Source: Salinisphaera sp. Q1T1-3 (GTDB taxonomy: Bacteria > Pseudomonadota > Gammaproteobacteria > Nevskiales > Salinisphaeraceae). Taken from it: a stretch of DNA of 64,000 nucleotides. The DNA lies in the NCBI RefSeq assembly GCF_003602005.1, contig NZ_QZWD01000016.1, forward strand, positions 25,192 to 89,191, written 5' to 3'. Below are positions 8,406-19,115 of this stretch, in pieces; the first letter of the stretch is position 1; every line of letters starts with the position of its first letter. The position numbers and the translations under genes were made by a program. The notes under the pieces were generated by a model. The model ran no database searches and was not told where the DNA came from. It saw only the letters and a list, made by a program, of their open reading frames with translations.

Positions 8406-9898
8406 GCCTCGATCCCGTCGAGCGAGATACCGGCCGGCAGCGTATCGGGCACGGCGGCGCTGGTCGACTCCATCGAGGCCATCGGCCAGGCACAGTAATC
8501 GGCCGCGTAATAAGCGCTGGGCCGGTGATTGCCGGAATCGCCGATGCCGCCGAAAGGCGCATCCGAGGCCGCGCCGGTGATCGGCCGGTTCCAGTTGACG
8601 ATGCCGGCCCGGATCCGCAGCCGGAAATCCTTCCACAGGCCGGATTCACCGCCGATCAGCCCAGCCGACAGGCCATAGGCGGTGTTGTTGGCTTCCCGCA
8701 GAGCTTCATCCCAGCTCGAGGTTCGACATACGGTCAGCAACGGGCCGAAGTGTTCGACGTCGTCGACATCGGCATGAGTGACATCGATCAGCGCCGGTGA
8801 GAGCAGGCTGGTGCCTTCGCGCAGCCGTTCGGCCGCCTTGATGACATGGGCACCGGCCTCGGCCATCGTGGCCTGGGCCGCCAAGATACCGTCGGCGGCC
8901 TCGACTGTCGCCAAGCCGGCATAGAAGGGCGGTGTATCCGTATCCGCCGGGTCACCGACCACGAGCCGACTCATCGCCTTGACCAGGTTGGCAATCAGCG
9001 CATCGCCGGCCGGGCCTTCCGGCACGATCAGCCGGCGGGCACAGGTACAGCGCTGGCCGCCGGAGGCAAAGGCCGATTGGAGAATCACCAGTACGGCCGC
9101 GGCGATGTCGTAACCGGCCTCGGCGACCACCAGCGGGTTGTTGCCGCCCAGCTCCAGCGCCAGGATCTTGTCGACGCGACCGCCGAAGGCGGCATGCAGC
9201 GATTTGCCGGTGGCCGCGGAGCCGGTGAATAACAGGCCGTCGATGCCGTCGTGGCCGGCCAGGGCCTGACCAACGTCCTTGGCTCCTTGCACGAGATTGA
9301 TCACGCCGTCCGGCAGGCCGGCGGCTTGCCAGCACTGGAGTGTCAGATCGGCCGTGGCGGGCGTGATCTCGCTGGGCTTGAACACGACCGTGTTGCCGGC
9401 CAGCAGTGCCGGCACGATATGCCCGTTGGGTAGATGGCCCGGAAAGTTATAGGGGCCGAAGACCGCCAGCACACCGTGTGGCCGATGCCGCAGCACGGCC
9501 TGGCCGCCGGGGATGTCCTTGGATCGCTCGCCGGTGCGCTCGTGATAGGCAGTCTGCGAGATCGCGATCTTGCCGATCATCGCACCCACTTCGCTCGCCG
9601 CCTCCCAGCGCGGTTTGCCGGTCTCGCGGGAGATGGTTTCGGCCAGTTCTGCCTTGTTCGCTTCGAGCTGGTCGCGGAAGGCTTCACAGATCGCGGCGCG
9701 GTCTTCGAAGGGGCGGCGTGCCCAGTCCGCGAAGGCGCCGCGTGCGGCGTCGATCGCGGTGTCGATCTGATCGGCGCTGGCGGTTTCGCCTTGCCAGATC
9801 GTGTCGCCGGCGACCGGGTCGGTTTTGGTCAGGGATTCGCCGGTGCCTGGGTGCCATTGGCCGTTGAGGAAGAGTTTTTGTTTGGGTTCTAGGGGCAT
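8402..9898 (-). CDS. astD: N-succinylglutamate 5-semialdehyde dehydrogenase
   Basis: 498-residue ALDH-superfamily enzyme, step 4 of the arginine succinyltransferase pathway. Seen: FGPYNFPGHLPNGHIVPALL, typical of AstD; the FTGSAATG cofactor loop; general-base LELGGNNP; nucleophile Cys in GGQRCTCARRL. Its stop overlaps the astB start. Upstream lies a ~700-bp non-coding stretch with a large inverted repeat separating it from aruG, so astD and astB may need their own promoter. Confidence 0.95.
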   Translation of the reverse strand: MPLEPKQKLFLNGQWHPGTGESLTKTDPVAGDTIWQGETASADQIDTAIDAARGAFADWARRPFEDRAAICEAFRDQLEANKAELAETISRETGKPRWEAASEVGAMIGKIAISQTAYHERTGERSKDIPGGQAVLRHRPHGVLAVFGPYNFPGHLPNGHIVPALLAGNTVVFKPSEITPATADLTLQCWQAAGLPDGVINLVQGAKDVGQALAGHDGIDGLLFTGSAATGKSLHAAFGGRVDKILALELGGNNPLVVAEAGYDIAAAVLVILQSAFASGGQRCTCARRLIVPEGPAGDALIANLVKAMSRLVVGDPADTDTPPFYAGLATVEAADGILAAQATMAEAGAHVIKAAERLREGTSLLSPALIDVTHADVDDVEHFGPLLTVCRTSSWDEALREANNTAYGLSAGLIGGESGLWKDFRLRIRAGIVNWNRPITGAASDAPFGGIGDSGNHRPSAYYAADYCAWPMASMESTSAAVPDTLPAGISLDGIEA

Positions 9899-9956
9899 TG
9901 CGGGCTCCGGGCTTTACTATTTGAAGTCGTCGTATTCACGAGCAGCTTCGACGGGC

Positions 9957-10525
9957 GGTTTCGCACTGCTGTGCAAGTGGCTTCTTTTGCTTGTCCAAAA
10001 GAAGCCACCAAGAAAAAGACACCCGGTCCGGCGCCGGCTTTGCCGGTCCACTCCGAAACGAAGCGTCGACGGGATGCGCCCAGAACTCGCATCGCTTTGG
10101 CGATGCTCAGACATGCTGGACGCACCGGCGCATGCGCCGGACACCCGCCGCCGCTCCGTTTCTCTGTCGCCGGCCTGACGGGACTTGTAATACAAACGAG
10201 ATAACTTCCGGCCTACAGGCGGGCCGATGCGTTGCGTGGCACCGATCGTATCGGTACGACGCGAATCCCAAAGTCGGTCCGCGCTGTATTCGCTTCCCTT
10301 CAGACGCCCACGGAGGCGCGCAGGACCGATGGGTGTCCAGCGCACGGCGCCGGTGCGGCCAGCTTGTCTGAGCGCGGCTAAAGCCGCGTGAGTTCTGGCC
10401 GTTTCCCATCGGACCGAGTACCGCATTGCACCCGCGAAGCAGACGGCTATGAGGGTGTTTTTCTCTTTGCTTGGTTTCGTTTGGACGGGCAAACGAAAGT
10501 GACTCGCACAACAGTGCGAAATCGC
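9957..10525. repeat. Large inverted-repeat element between astD and aruG
   Basis: Two ~190-bp arms (9957-10147 and 10330-10525) are imperfect inverted copies. Each arm reads, from the outside, a TTTCGCACTG.TGTGC start, a GTCCAAA.GAA..CCA segment, AAAGACACCC or AAAACACCC, and CCAGAACTC ... GCTCAGACA.GCTGG ... GGACACC. A ~180-bp centre separates them. No convincing protein is encoded on either strand. It resembles repetitive intergenic elements and could form a long cruciform. The whole gap 9899-10605 contains nothing else I recognise. Confidence 0.7.
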
Positions 10526-10605
10526 TCGGCCAACGCTGCACATGAGTGCTAACGGTTCCCGCGCGCAATTTGGCTGCCATGGAACATCCGGCCGATATAG
10601 ACGAC

Positions 10606-11658
10606 TCAATCACTCAGCACTCGCAACCGCGCCCCGTCCTCAATCCCGAGCCGTGCCGCTTCTTCGGGATGCACGACAAGCCGATCGCCGTCGGGCGCCC
10701 GCCCGACCCAGGCCGCTCGAAAATCGGCACAGCGATCGGTGGTCGCCGCGAGCGTCAACGGCGTGCCGGGCTTGGCGGCGCTGTCGTCGATGATCGCCTC
10801 GACCTCGGTCGATTCGCGTACGGCCTTCACGTCGTCGAGATAGGCCTCGACCGTGGGCCCGGCATCGAAGATATCGATATAGCCTTCGAAGCGCAGGCCC
10901 TGGGCGCGCAGCATGGCCAGCGCCGGCTTGGTCTGTTCGTGGACCGCGCCGATGGTCTCGCGGGCGTCGGCCGGCAGCATGGCGGTACAGATCGGATAGC
11001 GTGGCATCAGCTCGCCGATGAACGATTTCTGGCCGAGGCCGGTCAAGCGATCGGCGTCGCCGAAATCGATGGGGAAGAAGTGCTGGCCGAGCGCGGTCCA
11101 GAACGGGTTGACGTCGGCGTCGTCGAAACGGCCCCGCATCTCGGCCAGTACCCGGTCGGGAAAGCGATGCCGATAGGCGGCCATGAACAGCCAGCGCATG
11201 CGCGACAGAAGCGTACCGTTGCGCGCGCCACGGGTTCGCCAGTCCGGTCGCAGATACAGCGAGCAGACCTCTGCATCGCCGGTATGGTCGGAGGACAGGA
11301 ACAGCGTGTCGATCACGCGGTTGAGGCCGAGCTGTGCCGAGGACTGGGCCATGCGGCCCACGCGATAGTTGTAGAACGGGGCATCCAGACCGACCCGGGC
11401 CTCGATCGCACAACAGCCGGCGATCCGATCGGCGACCGGTCCGTCGACGGCGTCGTCCTCGAGCACGAAGAAATACAGATCGGGGGCGCTGGCCAGGCTG
11501 GCATCGTCCTCGGTCTTGTCGAAGGCGCGCCGTGTCTCGGCGATATGCTCGGCGAGAAAGTCACGGTTGTCCGGCAGCGAGGTGAATCCGGCCCCGGTCT
11601 CGATCGCGATCGTGTGCAGGGCCTCGAGATCGGTCTCTTCGATCGGGCGGATCAGCAT
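10606..11658 (-). CDS. aruG: Arginine N-succinyltransferase, beta subunit
   Basis: 350 residues of the AstA family, transferring succinyl from succinyl-CoA to arginine. Start MLIRPIEETDLEAL, the SLYLRPDWR.RGARNGTLLSR region and GQKSFIGELMPRYPI are family hallmarks. It overlaps aruF by 7 bp. Two tandem AstA-like genes, as in Pseudomonas AruF/AruG, imply a heteromeric enzyme also able to use ornithine. This copy is the closer to canonical AstA. Confidence 0.93.
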   Translation of the reverse strand: MLIRPIEETDLEALHTIAIETGAGFTSLPDNRDFLAEHIAETRRAFDKTEDDASLASAPDLYFFVLEDDAVDGPVADRIAGCCAIEARVGLDAPFYNYRVGRMAQSSAQLGLNRVIDTLFLSSDHTGDAEVCSLYLRPDWRTRGARNGTLLSRMRWLFMAAYRHRFPDRVLAEMRGRFDDADVNPFWTALGQHFFPIDFGDADRLTGLGQKSFIGELMPRYPICTAMLPADARETIGAVHEQTKPALAMLRAQGLRFEGYIDIFDAGPTVEAYLDDVKAVRESTEVEAIIDDSAAKPGTPLTLAATTDRCADFRAAWVGRAPDGDRLVVHPEEAARLGIEDGARLRVLSD

Positions 11659-12698
11659 GGGGCGTCGCCTCGGTCCAGCGGATGGAGGGGCGCGGCCAGC
11701 ACGGCACGGCCCGTGCTCAGCGCCAGCGCGTCCGCGTCGTCACTGGTCATGCAAAGCTGGCCGGTGCCGGAGGTGGTGTAGGGGGCCGCAATACAGCGAT
11801 AGTCGGCACACTGCTGGTTGGCCAGCAGCGCTGTGGCCGCCGGCGGCGGGGCATGGCGATTATCGATCGTCACCGGGTGCCAGCGGTTGTTGCGTACGCT
11901 GTTGAGCCGTTCGAACGTGCATTCGAGCAACAGGCCGCCGTCGAACAGGTCGATATGGCGGGAATCGGCGAAGCCTTCGGCTCGCAGGTCCGCGGCGGCG
12001 GTGACGTGCCGGGCATGGATCGCGCCGATCGCGGCTCGGCCGGTCTCACTCAACAACGGCTCGTACAACGGAAACGGCGGCATGACCTCGGCGATGAAGC
12101 TCTTGGAGTGGATGCCGGCCATTTCGTTGATCTCGCCGAAATCCTTGACGAAGAAATGCCGGCCCACGGCTTCCCAGAACGCCGAGGTGCCGGTTTCATC
12201 CAGCGGCCCGGGCATCGCCACCGCCAGGCCCGGCATGAAGCGCTCCGGGTGCTGGGCCACGAACATCAGCCGCGCGCGTCGCAGCAGGCGTTCGCCGATG
12301 GTGCCGCGATGTTCGGCGGCGATCGAGAAAGCACAGAGCAGGCTGGCCTCGGAGAGTTCGTGCGACAGCGACAGGATCGCGACCTCGCGACGCACATCGA
12401 GTTGCTGGGAGGCATGGATGAGCGTTTCGCGGCGCCATGTGTAATAGGCCTCGCGCGCGCCGGCTCGGGCCCGGATGCTGGCGGTGCCGACGACTTCGCC
12501 CGCGTACTCGAGTACGAAGACATATATCTGGCCGTTGGGCGCGGCCACCGAGGCCGACAGGGCTTCCTCGGAGGCTGTCAGCCGGTCGCGAAGCCGGTCG
12601 CGATGCGCCGGCAGATTGGTCAGCGGTGGCTGGGCGCCGGCGGCAAGCGCCACCAGCGCATCGAGATCCGTGGGCTTGCCGGGGCGTACAAGATACAT
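11652..12698 (-). CDS. aruF: Arginine/ornithine N-succinyltransferase, alpha subunit
   Basis: 348 residues, paralogous to aruG next to it: MYLVRPGKPTDLDALV start, LFVAQHPERF-like centre, HSKSFIAEVMPPFPLYEPLL conserved. The ATG at 12698 matches the family N terminus and lies 16 bp after the aruC stop; an upstream GTG/ATG extension would run into aruC. With aruG it should form the two-subunit succinyltransferase that commits arginine to the AST route. Confidence 0.92.
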   Translation of the reverse strand: MYLVRPGKPTDLDALVALAAGAQPPLTNLPAHRDRLRDRLTASEEALSASVAAPNGQIYVFVLEYAGEVVGTASIRARAGAREAYYTWRRETLIHASQQLDVRREVAILSLSHELSEASLLCAFSIAAEHRGTIGERLLRRARLMFVAQHPERFMPGLAVAMPGPLDETGTSAFWEAVGRHFFVKDFGEINEMAGIHSKSFIAEVMPPFPLYEPLLSETGRAAIGAIHARHVTAAADLRAEGFADSRHIDLFDGGLLLECTFERLNSVRNNRWHPVTIDNRHAPPPAATALLANQQCADYRCIAAPYTTSGTGQLCMTSDDADALALSTGRAVLAAPLHPLDRGDAPC

Positions 12699-12714
12699 CG
12701 CGAGGCGCGCCGGC

Positions 12715-14099
<1,385 letters not shown>

Positions 14100-14101
14100 T
14101 C

Positions 14102-15145
14102 GTGAGCCGGGCCGCTGCCACTCGCCGACGCGACAACCAGAGCCGGGTGCTCGAGGCCCTGCGCCGCGACGGCCCGGCGTCGAGGGCCGAGCTTGCCCGT
14201 GCGCTGGGGCTCAGCAAGGTCACGTTGTCCGCGATCGCTCAGCAGGCGTTGCAGGACGGGTGGCTGGTCGAGCGCAACGCTGCCGGCGGCGGCGTCGGTC
14301 GGCGCCCGACGCTCCTGGCACTGGCCCCGGCGCTCGGCGTGACCGGTGCGGTGGATATCCATGCCGACAGCCTGTCCGTACGGATCAGCGACCTGCGCGG
14401 CGCGGTACTGGCCGAGGCCACCCGCGATACGCCGACCGCCGAGGCGGCGCTCGTCCATCGGGTGCAGGACGAACTCGCCGCCGCCTGTCAGGCCTGCGGC
14501 CACGAGGTCAGCGCGCTGCGTGCCGTCGTTTTCAGTCTGCCGGCGGCGATCGACGTCGACGGCCGGCTCAATGCGGTGGGTGAGCCAGCGTGCCTGGCCG
14601 GCATCGATTGGGTCACAGCGCTCGAGGCGTGGCTACCAGACGTCGCCGTGGCCCTGATCAACAATAGCAACGCCGCGGCCCTGGCCGAACACGCCGAGGG
14701 CGCCGCCGCAGCCTGGGTGAACTTCGCCTATGTCGGCATCGGTCAATCCGGGCTCGGGGCGGGGCTGGTGCTCGACAACATGCTCTATCGCGGTACGCGG
14801 CACGGGGCCGGCGAGATCGGGGCGCTCGTGCTCGGTGATGATGATTACGCACTCGACGGTCTGGCGAAATCGCCGCGGACCGCCGCGTTCTATCGCCGGC
14901 TGGCCCAGCTGGTTGCGCTGATGGACCACCTGCTTGATCTCGACGGCGTCGTACTGCACGCCGCGGACCTGGACCATGCGACCTGGACCCGCGAGCTGCC
15001 CCGGGCGCTCGCCGACTGCGCCATCCGGCCGGTGACCCTGCGCGTGGCCGCACTCGGTGAGCGCGGCCCGCTCGTCGGCGCGGCCCGGCTGGCCGCGGAT
15101 ACCGCCTGGCGTCATCTCGAACAGCGCATGGCCGAGGCGGACTGA
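14102..15145 (+). CDS. ROK-family repressor (NagC/XylR type) of the GlcNAc operon
   Basis: 347 residues: N-terminal winged HTH (NQSRVLEALRRDGPASRAE, then LARALGLSKVTLSAI) and a C-terminal sugar-kinase-like ROK domain with GIGQSGLGAGLVLD and GAGEIGALVL. The CXCGXXGC zinc motif common in ROK proteins is not seen. GTG at 14102 is the only start that keeps the full HTH, but no Shine-Dalgarno precedes it because the operator abuts the codon; the message may be leaderless. It heads the operon for uptake and breakdown of N-acetylglucosamine, the probable ligand being GlcNAc or GlcNAc-6-P. Confidence 0.87.
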   Translation: MSRAAATRRRDNQSRVLEALRRDGPASRAELARALGLSKVTLSAIAQQALQDGWLVERNAAGGGVGRRPTLLALAPALGVTGAVDIHADSLSVRISDLRGAVLAEATRDTPTAEAALVHRVQDELAAACQACGHEVSALRAVVFSLPAAIDVDGRLNAVGEPACLAGIDWVTALEAWLPDVAVALINNSNAAALAEHAEGAAAAWVNFAYVGIGQSGLGAGLVLDNMLYRGTRHGAGEIGALVLGDDDYALDGLAKSPRTAAFYRRLAQLVALMDHLLDLDGVVLHAADLDHATWTRELPRALADCAIRPVTLRVAALGERGPLVGAARLAADTAWRHLEQRMAEAD

Positions 15146-15186
15146 CACGACATCACAAGCAAGAAACAACACGGAGGAGGCGGCCG

Positions 15187-16569
15187 ATGACGGCAACGAC
15201 ACAGCACACGACTTCGCCCACGCGCCTGCCGGCCATGGCCTGGCTGGCGATCGCGATCGCCGCGCTCGGCGGCATGCTCTACGGCTACGATATCGGCATC
15301 ATCGCGGGCGCGCTCGTCTTCATGAAGTCCGCACTTTCGCTCGGGCCGGTCGAGATGTCCTGGATCGTGGCGGCGGTGCTCGGCGGCGGTTCGCTGGCCA
15401 CGCTGATCGGCGGGCCGGTCGCCGATGCGATCGGGCGCAAGGCCACGCTGCTGATTGCCGGCGTCGTGTTCGCCCTGGGCGTGTTGGTTACCGCCATGGC
15501 CGCCGGTTACATCGGTGCGCTCGGCGGACGGCTCATCCAGGGGATCGGGGTGGGGCTCGTGACGATCGTCGTGCCCCTGTACATGGTGGAGGTCATGCCG
15601 CCCGCGGTCCGGGGTCGCAGCGTGACGTTGTTTCAACTGTGTCTGACCTTCGGGATTCTGGCCGGTTATCTGGTGGGTTATTTCTTCAACGCCAGCGGCG
15701 ACTGGCGGGCGATGTTCGCCACCGCCCTGGTACCGGCCGCGGCGTTCGTGGTGCTGGGTCTGGCGCTGCCGAAATCGCCGCGCTGGCTGATCAAGCGCGG
15801 GCGACGCGATGAAGCCCGCGCGGCGCTGGCGCGCACGCACAGCCCGGCCGAGGCCGAGACCACGTTCGAAGAACTGGTCGCCCAGACCGATTCAGAAGGG
15901 ATTTCGGCTCGCTGGTCGTTGCTGCTGGCCCCGGGCTATCGCAAGGCGTTCTTCCTGGCCCTGGGGATCGGCATCCTCAATCAGCTCACCGGCATCAACA
16001 CGCTGCTGCAGTTCAATACCGTCATCCTCGATCAATCGGGTCTCGGCGGAGGTGCCGATGCCGTGCTGGGCAGTGTGTCGGTCGGGCTGACCAATTTCGT
16101 GGTGACGATCATCGGGCTCGTGCTGATCGACCGTGTCGGGCGGCGTCCGCTGCTTATCGTCGGTACCGCCGGGGCCACCGTGGCGCTGGCCTTCATGGCG
16201 TTGGTGCATCTGTTCACCGAGGCATCGGCCTTCCAGGGCTATGCAACGCTGTGCGGCCTGATCGGTTTCGTGATCTTCTTCGCCATCGGCCCCGGTATCG
16301 TGGTGTGGCTGGCAATTTCGGAAGTCCTGCCGCTGGCGATCCGGGCCAAGGGCATGGCCGTGGCTCTGTTTGCCAATTCGCTGATGTCGGCGATCCTGGC
16401 CGCGGTTTTCATGAGCATCGTCTCGGTGGCCGGGTATGCCGGGGCCTTCGCCCTGCTTGCCATCGCAGTTTTCGTCTATATGTTGCTGGCCATCTTCCCG
16501 TTGCCGGAAACCCGTGGCCGCAAGCTGGAAGAGATCGAGACCCATTTTCTGGGAGAAAGCCATGGCTGA
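15187..16569 (+). CDS. MFS sugar porter, probable GlcNAc/glucosamine permease
   Basis: 460 residues, 12 predicted membrane helices, MFS sugar-porter family. Seen: GYDIGIIAGAL in helix 1, GRKATLLIAG, the PESPRWL-equivalent LPKSPRWLIKRGR, QLTGIN in helix 7, DRVGRRPLL, and the C-terminal PLPETRGRKLEEIE. A strong GGAGGAGG precedes the ATG. In an operon with a cytoplasmic amino-sugar kinase, deaminase and deacetylase, it should import unphosphorylated N-acetylglucosamine by proton symport. It overlaps the kinase gene by 8 bp. Confidence 0.88.
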   Translation: MTATTQHTTSPTRLPAMAWLAIAIAALGGMLYGYDIGIIAGALVFMKSALSLGPVEMSWIVAAVLGGGSLATLIGGPVADAIGRKATLLIAGVVFALGVLVTAMAAGYIGALGGRLIQGIGVGLVTIVVPLYMVEVMPPAVRGRSVTLFQLCLTFGILAGYLVGYFFNASGDWRAMFATALVPAAAFVVLGLALPKSPRWLIKRGRRDEARAALARTHSPAEAETTFEELVAQTDSEGISARWSLLLAPGYRKAFFLALGIGILNQLTGINTLLQFNTVILDQSGLGGGADAVLGSVSVGLTNFVVTIIGLVLIDRVGRRPLLIVGTAGATVALAFMALVHLFTEASAFQGYATLCGLIGFVIFFAIGPGIVVWLAISEVLPLAIRAKGMAVALFANSLMSAILAAVFMSIVSVAGYAGAFALLAIAVFVYMLLAIFPLPETRGRKLEEIETHFLGESHG

Positions 16570-17455
16570 ACGCCAGCCCCGTGTGCGCATCGGCGTCGAT
16601 GCCGGCGCCAGCAAGACACGCGTGGTCGCCCTCGAGGCGACGGGTTCGCTGATCGGCGCGGCCAACGGGCCTGCTGCCACGCTCAATGGTCGGGCCGATA
16701 CGGCCTGGCGGACCGTTCAGGAAACGATCCGTGCGATCGCGCCGCTGGAAGCGGTCGATCCGGCGGCCATGCGTGTGGTCGTCGGCATCGCGGGTACGGA
16801 AATCGCGACGGCCTATCGCGCGTTCTGCGACAGCGCGCCGGCGTGGGGATCGCTGAGCGTGGTCTCGGATGCGCACGTGGCCTGTGCCGGGGCGCATGAC
16901 GGTCGGGACGGGGCGATTGTGGCGGTCGGGACCGGCGTGGTCGGCTTCTGTCGCCATGCCGGGGACAGCACACGCGTCGGTGGCTGGGGGTTCCCGCACG
17001 ATGATCGGGGCTCGGGGGCCTGGCTCGGCATGGAGGCCGTCGGCCATGCGCTGGCCGCCGCGGACGGACGCCGCCCGCGCGATACGCTGGCCGAGCAGGT
17101 TCTGGCGGCCTATGACGATGATCCGGGCACGCTCGCTGCCTGGGCCTGTACGGCCGATGCCGGCGCCTTCGCGCGACACGCCCGGCTCGTGGCCGAGCGG
17201 GCCGCGGCCGGTGAGGCGCATGCCACGGCGCTCATTGGCGAGGCCGCTGTCCATGTCTCGGCCGTGGCGCGAGCGTTGATCGGCGAACGGGCCGGTCTGG
17301 CGCTCGCGCTCACCGGCGGGCTGGCCGAGACCGTGGCGCCGTGGCTGGACGCCGATCTGGCATCACGGCTCACCCCGGCCGTCCACGACGGTGCGCATGG
17401 CGCCGCACTGATGGCCGGCGAGCAGACGTATTCGACAACGGAGTCCAATTCATGA
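16562..17455 (+). CDS. BadF/BadG-type ATPase, probable N-acetylglucosamine kinase
   Basis: 297 residues of the BadF/BadG/BcrA/BcrD (actin-like ATPase) family that includes bacterial and eukaryotic GlcNAc and glucosamine kinases. Seen: phosphate-1 loop GVDAGASKTRVVAL, GTGVVGF, GGWGFPHDDRGSGAWLG and the late GGLAETVAP adenosine loop. It overlaps the transporter upstream (8 bp) and the SIS gene downstream (ATGA). The context supports ATP-dependent phosphorylation of imported GlcNAc, replacing PTS phosphorylation. Confidence 0.82.
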   Translation: MAERQPRVRIGVDAGASKTRVVALEATGSLIGAANGPAATLNGRADTAWRTVQETIRAIAPLEAVDPAAMRVVVGIAGTEIATAYRAFCDSAPAWGSLSVVSDAHVACAGAHDGRDGAIVAVGTGVVGFCRHAGDSTRVGGWGFPHDDRGSGAWLGMEAVGHALAAADGRRPRDTLAEQVLAAYDDDPGTLAAWACTADAGAFARHARLVAERAAAGEAHATALIGEAAVHVSAVARALIGERAGLALALTGGLAETVAPWLDADLASRLTPAVHDGAHGAALMAGEQTYSTTESNS

Positions 17456-18501
17456 GCCCGTCCACTCTCATGCGTCAGGAAATGCGCGAGACCCCCGAGC
17501 GCCTGACGGAACAATGGCAGGCCAACCGGAATGTCATCGCCGCGATTGCTGCCGAGCTGGCGATGCGCCCGGCAGCGCCCTGGTGGGTGACGGCCCGCGG
17601 CAGCTCATCCCACGCGGGCGCGTTCTTCGCGGCTGCGGCTGGGCTTGGCGCCGGGCGTGTGGTGGGCGAGATCACGCCGAGTCTGTTCACGGTCTACGAG
17701 CGCCAGCCGCGGCTGGACGGGGCGATGGTCATGGCCATCTCGCAGTCCGGGGCCGGCTCGGATATCAATGCCGTGGTCGAGGCCGCCAACGCCGGCGGCG
17801 CGCTCTCGGTGGCGCTGACCAACGATCCGAGCTCGGCGCTCGGCCGGGCGGCTACGCACACCATCAATCTCGCGATGGGCCCGGAGCGGGCCGTCGCCGC
17901 GACCAAGACCTATCTCGGTACTCTGGCGGCATCGGCTCGTCTGGTGGCCGCAGCGTCCGATGATCGCCAGCTGGAAGCCGCGCTCGAGCGGCTGCCGGCC
18001 ACGCTGGCGGCTCGCCGCGATGCATATGCCGCGCTGTCGGCCGAGACGCTGGCCGATTTCGACCGGGCCGGCTTCGTACTGGGCCGGGGCGTGAGTCTGG
18101 GCATCGCCCGCGAGGTGGCGCTGAAGTTCAAGGAAGTCTGCGTGACGCCGGCCGAGGCATTCTCGGCGGCCGAGTTCATCCATGGTCCGCTCACGCTGGT
18201 CGGCCCGGGGACGCCCATACTCATGATCTGTCTGGATGATGCGACCCGGCCCGGTCTGATCGATACGGCCCATCGACTGGCCGAACTCGGAGCACAGGTC
18301 ACGCTGATTGGCCCGGCGCTCGACGACGTGGCCGGCGCCGATAACCTGGCCGTCGTCAGCCGACCTGCCACGGGCAACGTGTTCACCGATGCCATCGCGC
18401 TCGCCTTCGATTGCTACGGCGCGCTGGAAGCCCGCGCGGTGGCGCTCGGCTATGATCCGGACCAGCCGCCCAACGTGCGCAAGGTCACCAGCACCTACTG
18501 A
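17452..18501 (+). CDS. SIS-domain glucosamine-6-phosphate deaminase (NagB-II type)
   Basis: 349 residues with two SIS domains and no glutaminase domain. Seen: TARGSSSHAGAFFAA and the phosphosugar loop AISQSGAGSDINAVV in the first, GRGVSLGIAREVALKFKEV and AEFIHGPLTLV in the second. These match the isomerase half of GlmS and the NagB-II deaminase described in Shewanella, which converts GlcN-6-P to Fru-6-P and ammonia. Placement between a GlcNAc kinase and NagA favours NagB-II over AgaS. Confidence 0.82.
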   Translation: MSPSTLMRQEMRETPERLTEQWQANRNVIAAIAAELAMRPAAPWWVTARGSSSHAGAFFAAAAGLGAGRVVGEITPSLFTVYERQPRLDGAMVMAISQSGAGSDINAVVEAANAGGALSVALTNDPSSALGRAATHTINLAMGPERAVAATKTYLGTLAASARLVAAASDDRQLEAALERLPATLAARRDAYAALSAETLADFDRAGFVLGRGVSLGIAREVALKFKEVCVTPAEAFSAAEFIHGPLTLVGPGTPILMICLDDATRPGLIDTAHRLAELGAQVTLIGPALDDVAGADNLAVVSRPATGNVFTDAIALAFDCYGALEARAVALGYDPDQPPNVRKVTSTY

Positions 18502-18974
18502 TGAACAGGCACGCCTCAGCCGGTGCCGCGGCGCGCGATCGGCCGGTCATATCGGCGTGGCGCGATCCGTGGTTCTGGGGATTCGTCGCCCTGGGGCCGC
18601 TGTATTGGGTCGGCCTGTGGCTGACCGGCACAGGGCTGGCTGTGTCGATGACGCGCGCGGCGCCGCTGACCTGGCTTACGCTCGGGCTGATCGTGCCGAT
18701 CGTCGAGGAGGTATTCTTTCGCGGTCTGCTCCAGCAGGGCCTGCGGTGCATGACACGGCGTCAGATCGGCGTCGGTGTGTCGGCCGCGAATCTGATCACC
18801 AGCCTGGTGTTCTGTACAGCGCATGCGATGACCCGCGGGCCAAGTGTGGCGGCCGGGGTGTTCGTGCCATCGCTGTTGTTCGGCCTTTGCTACGAGCGTC
18901 ATCGCTCGCTGGCCAGTCCGGTCGCGTTGCATTGCAGCTATAACAGCGGCTATTTCCTGTTGTTCGGTTGGTAG
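18501..18974 (+). CDS. CPBP-family intramembrane glutamic protease (MrtJ-like)
   Basis: 157 residues with about four membrane helices. The CPBP/CAAX motif EEVFFRGLLQ, the later TAHAM histidine, and PSLLFGLCYERH...VALHCSYN are present. Small size and the ANLITSL...PSLLFG layout recall MrtJ, the protease tied to JDVT-CTERM sorting signals; this subfamily call is from memory. It is fused to the operon by a one-base TGATG overlap with nagB-II, an unexpected partner for amino-sugar enzymes. No JDVT-CTERM substrate is in the window. Confidence 0.78.
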   Translation: MNRHASAGAAARDRPVISAWRDPWFWGFVALGPLYWVGLWLTGTGLAVSMTRAAPLTWLTLGLIVPIVEEVFFRGLLQQGLRCMTRRQIGVGVSAANLITSLVFCTAHAMTRGPSVAAGVFVPSLLFGLCYERHRSLASPVALHCSYNSGYFLLFGW

Positions 18975-19115
18975 TTTCCGGCCAGCATGCCGGTCGATCA
19001 GAGACACGCAGATGTGATCGAGACCCGGCGGTCGGTCGGCCACGGTGCGCGCGCCACGGCCGGGTCGAATCGCCTGGCCGGCCGCCGATAGGACAAGACC
19101 GATGAGAGCATCGCC

